Of a stretch of DNA of 62,408 nt, positions 55,317 to 62,408 are shown piece after piece. The notes under the pieces were generated by a model. It saw only the letters and a list, made by a program, of their open reading frames with translations, was not told the DNA's origin and did not search any database. This DNA comes from Bacteroidota bacterium (GTDB taxonomy: Bacteria > Bacteroidota > Bacteroidia > Sphingobacteriales > Sphingobacteriaceae). The translations under genes and the position numbers were made by a program. The DNA is taken from contig JABDAU010000011.1 in the NCBI GenBank assembly GCA_013289045.1, forward strand, positions 1 through 62,408. The letters run 5' to 3'. Position 1 is the first letter of the stretch. The number at the start of each line of letters is the position of its first letter.

Positions 55317-55739
55317 ATGGCAATTGAAATACCACCGCAAATAATAAAGGAGATAGCTGAATGGCTGGAAATGGGAATGCTTTGTTTTTATGACAAAACT
55401 ACAGGCGAATTAGAATTTTACCCCGATGAGTTGCGTGATCCGGGTTTTGATGACGAGCTATGGAAGGATACGATAAAGAAGGTAAAGAAAAACCGAAAAA
55501 ATTATATCCCGTTTGAAGGCATGAGCAGTTTGGAAGGATTTAGGGTGATGGCGGACTTTGTTGACAATATAAACGATATGCGTACGCGTAGTAAATTTCT
55601 TGATGCAATATCCCGCAAAAAATCTTATTCAAACTTTAATAATCTGCTGAGTTATTATCCCAATTTAAGGGAGCAATGGTTTGCACATAAGCGTGAGCGG
55701 TATATCGAGTTTGTTAATAAGCAGTTGCTAACGCAATAA
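55317..55739 (+). CDS. UPF0158-family protein
   Basis: 140 residues from MAIEIPPQIIKEIAEWLEMG. The UPF0158 marks are the acidic GELEFYPDE, the Phe/Glu-rich FEGMSSLEGFRVMADFVDN, and the C-terminal QWFAHKRERYIEFVNKQL. Function unknown. Divergent from the SWIM gene; a longer frame to 55257 is possible but would leave little promoter room. Confidence 0.75.
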   Translation: MAIEIPPQIIKEIAEWLEMGMLCFYDKTTGELEFYPDELRDPGFDDELWKDTIKKVKKNRKNYIPFEGMSSLEGFRVMADFVDNINDMRTRSKFLDAISRKKSYSNFNNLLSYYPNLREQWFAHKRERYIEFVNKQLLTQ

Positions 55740-55837
55740 CGTTATCAAAATACTTCACCCTGCGGGAAAATATTTTCTCCGGATACATTATCAACCAATA
55801 AAATCGATAAATTTATACATCATTTCCACTCCCAGAC

Positions 55838-56686
55838 GTGTTGTCCCGAAAATTGATTTTACTCCTGTTATTGTTGGCAGGTGCCTTTTGCTGCAAAAAT
55901 GCAAATGCACAACTGTCGAGTTATATAGGCTGGACACCCGCCAAAGAAAAAGCCTTTGAAAAGCGTCTGAAAAAAGAAGCATACAAGGTAATTACCCACT
56001 ATGATGCAGACAAATTTCCCTACGATGAAATGATCTATAGAATGCAGTCGTTAGATTCAACTATTTGCTATTTGCACTTAATGTATATTCCATTTTCGCG
56101 GGAATACAGTATAAAATGCGAAACAGACAGTTTAAAAATAAATGATTTTAGAGGTGAAGCACGTCTTCATTTCTTAAGAAAGGATTTATTCGAAATTGTT
56201 TACAGTCCACGCGGCGGGTCGGATGATGGTTATGAGAATGTGCTTTTATTAGCGGTGAAAAATGGCAAATTTCGAATAGCAATGGAAATACAAACCATGC
56301 ATGATTATGACGGCCCGGGCTTTGTCGGCCTTAACGAAACGCATTTGACGCTGATAGGCAAGGCCCCTCAAAACTATCAGCTCACCTTAAAAAATCAGGA
56401 CATGCGCGATGATGATAAAAAATCAAAAAGTTTCAATCATCACCATTCTTATACACTCAAATATGATAATACATTAAATGTGTTTTATACTTCGCACGAG
56501 ATGGTAAAAGGTTACGTTTATAACGATGATCCTAAAAAAGAACGACAACTGAGCGGAGTCTTTCCTGTGATCAAATTAGGAGATGATAAATATTGCTATA
56601 TCACGGATAGTTGGTATTCGGAAGGAAGTGATTTTGACTCCAAAAAGACCATTTTGGTTAATTACACCAACCGGCCTCCGCGTTAG
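55838..56686 (+). CDS. exported hypothetical protein
   Basis: 282 residues with a strong signal peptide (LSRKLILLLLLLAGAFCCKN, then ANAQ). The start appears to be GTG (or the TTG next to it) because no in-frame ATG precedes the signal. The mature protein is beta-rich with many charged and aromatic residues; no family recognised. Confidence 0.72.
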   Translation: MLSRKLILLLLLLAGAFCCKNANAQLSSYIGWTPAKEKAFEKRLKKEAYKVITHYDADKFPYDEMIYRMQSLDSTICYLHLMYIPFSREYSIKCETDSLKINDFRGEARLHFLRKDLFEIVYSPRGGSDDGYENVLLLAVKNGKFRIAMEIQTMHDYDGPGFVGLNETHLTLIGKAPQNYQLTLKNQDMRDDDKKSKSFNHHHSYTLKYDNTLNVFYTSHEMVKGYVYNDDPKKERQLSGVFPVIKLGDDKYCYITDSWYSEGSDFDSKKTILVNYTNRPPR

Positions 56687-56764
56687 TCCGGATGTATTAC
56701 ATCCCACCGCCCGGTCAAGCGTCCACGCTTGACCGCGTATAATTGTAAGGATCCACCCTTACAA

Positions 56765-57991
56765 TCACTCCGCCAATAAATCATCCGTCAGCTTCTCAAA
56801 CTCGTCGATAAACTGGGTATAATACTCACCAGTTCCCGGGCCGCTGAAGCCGGTGTGGATCTTGCGCACATCGCCTTTTTTGTCAATAATAATGGTTGTA
56901 GGGAAACCTTTAAAATCTGCCAGCATGGGCAGGCTTTTTTGCGGGTCGCCCCTGCCGGGGGTATAGCCGGTGATAAGCAGCGGGTATGGAATATTAAAAT
57001 GATCTTTCAGTTGCTTTAAAGTACGTTGCGACATGGCGAAATCTGTAGTCCGTTCATAAGCCAGCCCGATCACCTCAACACCTTTATCATGGTATTTTGG
57101 GTAGTAATTGCTCACCATATAATTGGTCTCGTCCATACAATTCGGGCACCACGAGCCCAATATCTGCACGATCACCACTTTGTTTTTAAAGCGTGCGTCG
57201 TTCAGCGAAACCGTGTTGCCGTTAATATCCTTAAATGTAAAATCTATCTTCTTATAACCCGGCTTTAAGAAAGTGAGCGAATAAGCATCGGGCAATTTGG
57301 CATTTTCGTTGCGCACTGCCGTCCAGCTATCCATGCCGCTATAGCCTGAGTACATTTTGCCGGCGCTCATGCTATCATTCGAGTTGATCTTTGCTCTAAA
57401 GATAAAGGCATGCCCGCCGTCAAAGCATGACAAGAACAGGCTATCGCCTGCAACAGTTCCCTCAAGGTAACGGTAATCGCCGGTTGTGGTCAGGAAGGTT
57501 CCAGTCAGGTGCGCGCCATCCTGCTTAAACTCACCAACAGTGGTATCGCGACTATCACCCTCGCCAAAAATGGCGGTCCACCTACCCGAAACATTGTAGG
57601 CCGGCGGCGAAGCAAGTTTAAAAAACCGCCAGGTTTCGTTGGGTTTGGCTGTAAAATCCATTGTGGCATCTTTTGTACCTACATGTTTTATCCATTTGCC
57701 GTGTAGCCCTGCATTGTCTTTTTCCAGTTTAAATTCAGAATCAAACAAAGGCATGTGAATGAAAACGGAATCGCCAGCGGTCTTAACGTCTGTCACTTTT
57801 AACCTCTCCGCGCCATTAATTACGGCAATTTGCTGTTTGCCTGCCGTATCGCTCACCACAAAATTAAAGGGCAGTATATTGCCTGATGAGGTTTTTAGTT
57901 TACCACGCCATGTGCCGGTTTGCAGCTTGCTTTGCGCAAAAGTGGTGATGGAAAATAGTGGTAGTATGAGCAGGAGAAGTAACTTTTTCAT
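56765..57991 (-). CDS. exported TlpA-like thiol-disulfide oxidoreductase
   Basis: 408 residues with a signal peptide (LLILPLFSITTFAQ). An N-terminal beta-rich domain (~20-230) precedes a thioredoxin-fold domain whose active site is LGSWCPNCMDETNY (WCxxC). It would reduce or exchange disulfides in periplasmic proteins; the partner is unknown. Confidence 0.9.
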   Translation of the reverse strand: MKKLLLLLILPLFSITTFAQSKLQTGTWRGKLKTSSGNILPFNFVVSDTAGKQQIAVINGAERLKVTDVKTAGDSVFIHMPLFDSEFKLEKDNAGLHGKWIKHVGTKDATMDFTAKPNETWRFFKLASPPAYNVSGRWTAIFGEGDSRDTTVGEFKQDGAHLTGTFLTTTGDYRYLEGTVAGDSLFLSCFDGGHAFIFRAKINSNDSMSAGKMYSGYSGMDSWTAVRNENAKLPDAYSLTFLKPGYKKIDFTFKDINGNTVSLNDARFKNKVVIVQILGSWCPNCMDETNYMVSNYYPKYHDKGVEVIGLAYERTTDFAMSQRTLKQLKDHFNIPYPLLITGYTPGRGDPQKSLPMLADFKGFPTTIIIDKKGDVRKIHTGFSGPGTGEYYTQFIDEFEKLTDDLLAE

Positions 57992-58010
57992 TTGGATACT
58001 TAAAATGTGC

Positions 58011-58087
58011 GGCTGTCATGCTGAGGCACTCGAAGCATAAGCGTAAAGGCCCTACGCACACCCTTCGAGTGCCCCAGGGTGACAGCC
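58011..58087. repeat. inverted repeat GGCTGTCA...GCACTCGAAG
   Basis: GGCTGTCATGCTGAGGCACTCGAAG (first 24 bases) is mirrored by CTTCGAGTGCcccaggGTGACAGCC at the right end. Degraded relatives lie near 30962-31010 and 42846-42905. Confidence 0.75.
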
Positions 58088-58120
58088 CTGTGAAATTCAA
58101 ATCTAAACAAAACCTTACTG

Positions 58121-59260
58121 CTATTTCAATACCTCGCGCGATATGACAATCTTCTGAATTTCCGAAGTACCTTCATATATCTGTGTGATCTTGGCATCGC
58201 GCATGAGGCGCTCTACATGGTACTCCTTTACAAAGCCGTAGCCACCGTGCACCTGCACCGCTTCAATAGTAGTATCCATCGCCACTTTCGAGGCAAACAG
58301 TTTGGCCATTGCGCTGGCTTTACCATACGGCTGGTGAGTGTCCTTCAACCATGCGGCGCGGTAACAAAGCAGTCGCGCAGCTTCAATTTCGGTAGCCATA
58401 TCGGCCAGTTTAAATTGTATGGCCTGCAGGTTGGAGATCGGTTTACCAAAAGCAGTACGTTGCTTAGCGTAATCAACAGCCAGCTCGTGCGCGCCGGCTG
58501 CTATGCCCAAAGCCTGGGCGGCAATACCTATACGACCGCCTTCCAGTACGTTCATGGCGAACTTAAACCCGAAACCATCCTCACCAATGCGATTTTCTTT
58601 AGGCACTTTTACATCGTTAAACATCAGCGAATGCGTATCAGATCCGCGGATGCCCATTTTATTTTCCTTCGGGCCAATAGTAAAACCATCCAATCCCTTC
58701 TCAACAATAAACGCGTTTATACCGTGGTGCTTTTTGCTGGCATCGGTTTGCGCGATGACGATATAGGTGGATGCCGAATTGCCGTTAGTGATCCAATTTT
58801 TGGTGCCGTTAAGCAGGTAGTGATCACCCATATCGATAGCCGTGGTGCGCTGCGAGGTAGCATCTGATCCCGCTTCCGGCTCCGACAGGCAAAATGCACC
58901 GATCACTTCGCCTTTAGCTAAAGCCACCAGGTATTTTTGCTTTTGCTCCTCGCTGCCATATTTTTCCAGCCCGTAACATACCAGCGAATTATTCACCGAG
59001 ACCACCACCGAAGCCGATGCATCGATCTTCGACAGCTCCTCCATCACCAACACATATGATACCGCATCAAGCCCGCTGCCGCCATATTCCGGCGCTACCA
59101 TCATCCCTAAAAAGCCCAGCTCGCCGAGTTTTTTGATCTGCTCCGCCGGGAATTTCTGGTGCTCGTCGCGCTCAATTACACCGGGTTTCAGCTCGGTTTG
59201 GGCAAAATCGCGCGCGGCCTGGCGTATCATCTGTTGTTCTTCTGAAAGTTCGAAATGCAT
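58121..59260 (-). CDS. acyl-CoA dehydrogenase
   Basis: 379 residues, full length. FCLSEPEAGSDA and YLLNGTKNWITNG mark the FAD/substrate site, VHGGYGFVKEYHVERLMRDAK and IYEGTSEIQKIVISREVL the catalytic Glu region. Best match to short/branched-chain acyl-CoA dehydrogenases. No ETF or thiolase genes nearby; stands alone. Confidence 0.95.
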   Translation of the reverse strand: MHFELSEEQQMIRQAARDFAQTELKPGVIERDEHQKFPAEQIKKLGELGFLGMMVAPEYGGSGLDAVSYVLVMEELSKIDASASVVVSVNNSLVCYGLEKYGSEEQKQKYLVALAKGEVIGAFCLSEPEAGSDATSQRTTAIDMGDHYLLNGTKNWITNGNSASTYIVIAQTDASKKHHGINAFIVEKGLDGFTIGPKENKMGIRGSDTHSLMFNDVKVPKENRIGEDGFGFKFAMNVLEGGRIGIAAQALGIAAGAHELAVDYAKQRTAFGKPISNLQAIQFKLADMATEIEAARLLCYRAAWLKDTHQPYGKASAMAKLFASKVAMDTTIEAVQVHGGYGFVKEYHVERLMRDAKITQIYEGTSEIQKIVISREVLK

Positions 59261-59409
59261 TGGGTTTATTTATTAGTCAGGTCAAAAATAATATTATGCA
59301 TGCATAATAAAAAGGATAGTGTTATCGATTTGTTGGGAGGTGTAAATTATGTCTGGCCAAATTTATAAGCGCTCCATTGGGACGCATGGCTGGTGAAAAA
59401 AAACTGCAC

Positions 59410-59448
59410 ACAAAAAAAAGAGAGCTCTTTTGAAGCTCCCTTTCCCCT
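59410..59448 (-). terminator. orphan intrinsic terminator
   Basis: Minus strand GGGAGCT, a 7-base loop and AGCTCTC (7-bp stem with one G-T) are followed by TTTTTTT. No intact minus-strand gene ends before it; it probably belonged to the relic at 59625-59702. Confidence 0.6.
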
Positions 59449-59624
59449 AATTAATTTAAACTATTGATTAAACCCAAAACAAAGAACAAAAATCACTCAG
59501 CTTGGGTGTCTGAGAATTCATTTTTATAGGTAGACCCTTTTATGTTTTCATAGGCACATGTAGGACCGTAAATCTTTATACAAACACGAAGCCATAAATG
59601 CCAGAATCCATAAGAAATTTTCAA

Positions 59625-59702
59625 TTAGAACCTCAGGTTGTAGAAAAATATCAAATAATCATCCGAAAATGCTGCTGTATCGTTCCCGGTAAATGGTAAT
59701 TT
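59625..59702 (-). pseudogene. 3'-end relic of an outer-membrane protein gene
   Basis: Minus-strand codons read KLPFTGNDTAAFSDDYLIFF and then YNLRF before a stop; just upstream in frame is a TAG. DDYLIFFYNLRF with a terminal Phe is the classic last strand of an outer-membrane barrel. The rest of the gene is gone. Confidence 0.5.
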
Positions 59703-59795
59703 CTATAATTGACCTATATTTAGGCTGTAAAAAAACCATACACTTTCCTTTTTTCCATACACCTGTGTATTTAATTTGATACGTTGATCATAAAA

Positions 59796-61847
59796 ATGAA
59801 CAAGATACTATTCACCCACATTTCTGCCATCGCTGTGTGCAGTTTGGCGTTGCTGTGCTCATGTAATCATAACTCGGACACTAAGGTTGCCAATGACCCG
59901 GTTTATAACGACCTGGATACCACCGTGAAACCCGGCGCCGACTTCTTTAAATATGCCAACGGTGGCTGGCTAAAGAAAAATCCTATTCCTTCCGCCTACT
60001 CCGGTTGGGGCATCGGCTACCTGGTGGATGAAGAGCTAAGGGACCGCCTGAAAAAATTAAATACTGATGCGCTAAAGGCGGATGCGCCTAAAGGTTCGGA
60101 CGCGCAAAAGATAGGCGACTTTTATTTTTCGGGAATGGATACAGTGGATATTGCCAAACAGGGCATCGCCCCTTTAAAACCTGAGCTTGACCGCATTGCC
60201 GCTATAAAGGATGTAAAAGGCATTGTTGTTGAATTTGCGCATCTGCATGATATCGGCGTGGAAACACCGCTTGGCGCAGGCGTGGGCCAGGATGCCAAAA
60301 ACAGCGATAAAAACATGCTGTACCTTAACCAGGATGGCATCGGCCTGCCCATCCGCGATTATTATTATAATACCGATGAGCACAGCGTTACCATCCGTAA
60401 CGACTATCAGCAAAAACATTTACCCGCCGTATTTAAGCTGGCGGGACTAAGTGATGCGGATGCAGCTGCGGCTACCAAAAATATTTATGCGTTGGAAAAA
60501 TCGCTCGCGGACAGTTCACGCAAAATTGAAGACCTGCGCGATCCGTATCACAACTACAATAAAATGCCGCTGGCCGGTTTAACCAAACTCTGCCCGGTGG
60601 TAGACTGGAAGTCGGCGTTTGACGAAATGGATTACCATAACGTAGATACGGTGATCGTTGGTCAGCCGGAGTACTACCGCGCACTGAACAACGCGCTACA
60701 GTATTATAGCGTAGCCGATTGGAAAAATTACATGCTGAAGAACGTGGTGACCGCATTCAGCGATGAGTTGAGCAAGCCTTTTGTTGATGAGAACTTCCGT
60801 TTCTATGGCACGGTAATGTATGGCAAAAAAACGCAGCTGCCACGCTGGAAACAGGTGATAGATAACGAAAACGGCCTGATGGGCGAGGTATTGGGCAAAT
60901 TGTTCGTTAAAGAATTCTTCTCCGAAAAAGCCAAGCAGCGTTACGTGGATATGGTTGCTGCAATGCGCCAAAGCTTTAAAGAGCATATTGAAAAGCTCGA
61001 CTGGATGAGCGCATCAACCAAGGAAAAGGCCATCTTTAAACTATCGAAAGTAAGGCCTAAAGTTGGCTACCCTGATAAATGGAAGGATTTCTCAACCATG
61101 GTTATCAGTCGCCAGCCGTATGCGCTCAACGTCATCAGCGCTAATAATTTCTGGCACCGGTTTGAGGCCAACAAAATGGGCAAACCTGTCGACCGCGATG
61201 AGTGGGGCATAACGCCGCAAACCTATAATGCTTACTATAATCCGTCAAATAACGAGATCGTGCTGCCAGCTGCGCAGTTCACTATCCCGGGGATCAAGGA
61301 TGAGGATGTAGACGATGCCGTGGCTTATGGCTATGTGGCTGCATCAACCATAGGCCATGAAATGACACATGGTTTTGACGACCAGGGCCGCCAGTACGAT
61401 TATAAAGGAAATTTAAAGGAATGGTGGATGCCTGAGGATTCGGTAAAATTTACAAAACGCGCACAGATGCTCATCGACCAGTTTAACGGGTACGAAGTTT
61501 ACGGCCTGCATGTAAACGGTAAAGCCACGCAAGGCGAAAACATTGCCGACCTCGGCGGTATTGCCATCGGCCTTGACGCATTTAAAAAGACCGACCAGTA
61601 CAAGGAAAATAAGACCATAAACGGCCTTACGCCTATGCAGCGCTTTTTCCTGGGCTATGCGTTAGGATGGCTATATGAGGAACGCAAAGAAGCCACCCGC
61701 AGCGGCCTGCTCACTGACGTGCATTCACCGCCGTTTCTGCGTGTTAACGGCCCATTTTCTGATGTGCCGGAGTTCTATGAAGCCTTCCACATCAAAAAAG
61801 GAGACAAGATGTGGATCGATCCGGATAAGAGGGTGAAGATTTGGTGA
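59796..61847 (+). CDS. M13-family zinc metallopeptidase (neprilysin-like), lipoprotein
   Basis: 683 residues from MNKILFTHISAIAV, with a leader that ends LALLCSC (lipobox). The catalytic motif is TIGHEMTHGFDDQGRQYD; GENIADLGG supplies the third zinc ligand and the end reads PDKRVKIW, all as in the family. It probably sits in the outer or inner membrane and digests small peptides. Confidence 0.95.
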   Translation: MNKILFTHISAIAVCSLALLCSCNHNSDTKVANDPVYNDLDTTVKPGADFFKYANGGWLKKNPIPSAYSGWGIGYLVDEELRDRLKKLNTDALKADAPKGSDAQKIGDFYFSGMDTVDIAKQGIAPLKPELDRIAAIKDVKGIVVEFAHLHDIGVETPLGAGVGQDAKNSDKNMLYLNQDGIGLPIRDYYYNTDEHSVTIRNDYQQKHLPAVFKLAGLSDADAAAATKNIYALEKSLADSSRKIEDLRDPYHNYNKMPLAGLTKLCPVVDWKSAFDEMDYHNVDTVIVGQPEYYRALNNALQYYSVADWKNYMLKNVVTAFSDELSKPFVDENFRFYGTVMYGKKTQLPRWKQVIDNENGLMGEVLGKLFVKEFFSEKAKQRYVDMVAAMRQSFKEHIEKLDWMSASTKEKAIFKLSKVRPKVGYPDKWKDFSTMVISRQPYALNVISANNFWHRFEANKMGKPVDRDEWGITPQTYNAYYNPSNNEIVLPAAQFTIPGIKDEDVDDAVAYGYVAASTIGHEMTHGFDDQGRQYDYKGNLKEWWMPEDSVKFTKRAQMLIDQFNGYEVYGLHVNGKATQGENIADLGGIAIGLDAFKKTDQYKENKTINGLTPMQRFFLGYALGWLYEERKEATRSGLLTDVHSPPFLRVNGPFSDVPEFYEAFHIKKGDKMWIDPDKRVKIW

Positions 61848-61848
61848 T

Positions 61849-61907
61849 AGAGATTAGAGACTGGAGATTAGGAAAAAACAACTAATCTCTGTTCTCCAAT
61901 CTCTAAT
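61849..61907. repeat. AGAGATTAG-type inverted repeat
   Basis: AGAGATTAGAGACTGGAGATTAG on the left and CTAATCTCTGTTCTCCAATCTCTA on the right form an imperfect hairpin. CTCTAATC words also occur at 33720-33751. It sits between the M13 gene and pnuC. Confidence 0.7.
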
Positions 61908-61923
61908 TAACTAACTTAGTCCC

Positions 61924-62408
61924 ATGCAAATTATACACGCGCTGCAGCAATGGTGGGCACAACAGTCATGGGAAGAACTGGTAGGCGCTATTACCGGGCT
62001 TACCTGCGTATGGCTGGCCGCGGCAAACACCATATGGAACTGGCCCATAGCCATTGTAAGCACCGCGCTGTACGTTTATGTGTTTGCCATTACCGGTTTT
62101 TATGCCGATATGCTGCAATACATTTACCTGTGCATTACCAGCATGTACGGCTGGTACCAATGGAGCCGGCATCCCCAAACAGAAGATAAGTCGCCGGTTT
62201 TACGGATCACAAAAAAGCAGATCATTATTTCGGCTATTGCCATTGCTGTAGTTACACCCGTTTTAGGCTATACACTGATTACATTTGCGGCGAAGCTAAA
62301 ATATAACCCGCCGGCTTATCCGTACATCGATAGCTTTTTAACCTCATGCAGCTTTGTGGCGCAAATACTGCTGGCGCGAAAAATTCTGGAGAACTGGCTG
62401 CTGTGGAT
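61924..62408 (+). CDS. pnuC: nicotinamide riboside transporter PnuC (3'-truncated by window edge)
   Basis: The frame from the ATG at 61924 runs without a stop to the window edge (161 codons). WNWPIAIVSTALYVYVF and SMYGWYQW are the PnuC signature motifs of the core transport domain; several membrane spans are visible. It imports nicotinamide riboside, the substrate expected for the NadR-like kinase at 37850-38383. Confidence 0.92.
   Translation, partial: MQIIHALQQWWAQQSWEELVGAITGLTCVWLAAANTIWNWPIAIVSTALYVYVFAITGFYADMLQYIYLCITSMYGWYQWSRHPQTEDKSPVLRITKKQIIISAIAIAVVTPVLGYTLITFAAKLKYNPPAYPYIDSFLTSCSFVAQILLARKILENWLLW

Larger units (their letters stand above)
59261..59795. other. intergenic region with a gene relic and orphan terminator
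   Basis: This holds the acyl-CoA dehydrogenase promoter region, an intrinsic terminator pointing left with no gene in front of it (59410-59448), and a 26-codon relic of a barrel protein's 3' end (59625-59702). Confidence 0.65.

Overview
The window looks like an ordinary chromosomal stretch of a Bacteroidota bacterium, most likely family Sphingobacteriaceae (Mucilaginibacter/Pedobacter type). This rests on a type IX secretion (type B) C-terminal sorting domain, a TonB-dependent receptor with a carboxypeptidase-like N-terminal domain, several outer-membrane barrels, TAnnTTTG-type -7 promoter boxes and many short dispersed palindromes between genes. No rRNA, tRNA, CRISPR array, integrase, transposase or phage structural cluster was seen. 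All family names come from reading motifs by eye; no database search was possible.

Layout. 1-8 kb: the 3' part of a giant NHL-repeat cell-surface protein, a DoxX-like membrane protein, a sedolisin (S53) peptidase, an AhpD-like protein, two VOC proteins, an SPW-type membrane protein, an alkyltransferase-like protein and trmB. 8-13 kb: a YtxH/holin-like envelope operon, an AI-2E-type permease, and a sigma-54 response regulator coupled to a tiny histidine-kinase-like protein, then two paralogous outer-membrane barrels. 14-24 kb: lactonase, TonB receptor with a small His/Cys protein (possible zinc uptake), cyclophilin, exonuclease III, EF-P and an alcohol dehydrogenase. 24-30.7 kb: a secreted beta-helix protein, ffh, an aldo/keto reductase and an AraC regulator.

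The most distinctive part is 30.7-33.8 kb. Repeat-rich DNA flanks an AT-rich two-gene module: a HEPN-domain protein with an intact R-x4-H motif, overlapped by a DUF262 (ParB/GmrSD-N-like) protein that has no HNH nuclease domain. This is the best candidate for a poorly described defence or toxin-antitoxin system. Two further small modules lie downstream: a HepT/MntA-type pair whose hepT is broken (41.6-42.2 kb) and a VapBC-like pair (47.4-48.0 kb).

33.8-62.4 kb: an RlmI-type rRNA methyltransferase; an ECF sigma/anti-sigma/DUF4097-like operon; a NadR-like kinase; a run of peptidases (M28, M61, M14, rhomboid, dipeptide epimerase, PepT, M13); a prohibitin-like protein, rhodanese, DUF4407, a MmcQ/YjbR protein, a SWIM zinc-finger protein, a UPF0158 protein, a TlpA-like protein, an acyl-CoA dehydrogenase and, cut by the right edge, pnuC. 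The many secreted or periplasmic peptidases, together with the L-Ala-D/L-Glu-type epimerase, suggest a life style that scavenges protein and peptidoglycan peptides.

Intergenic DNA is unusually rich in inverted repeats. At least eight families recur within these 62 kb; several touch the 3' ends of genes or sit in promoters.
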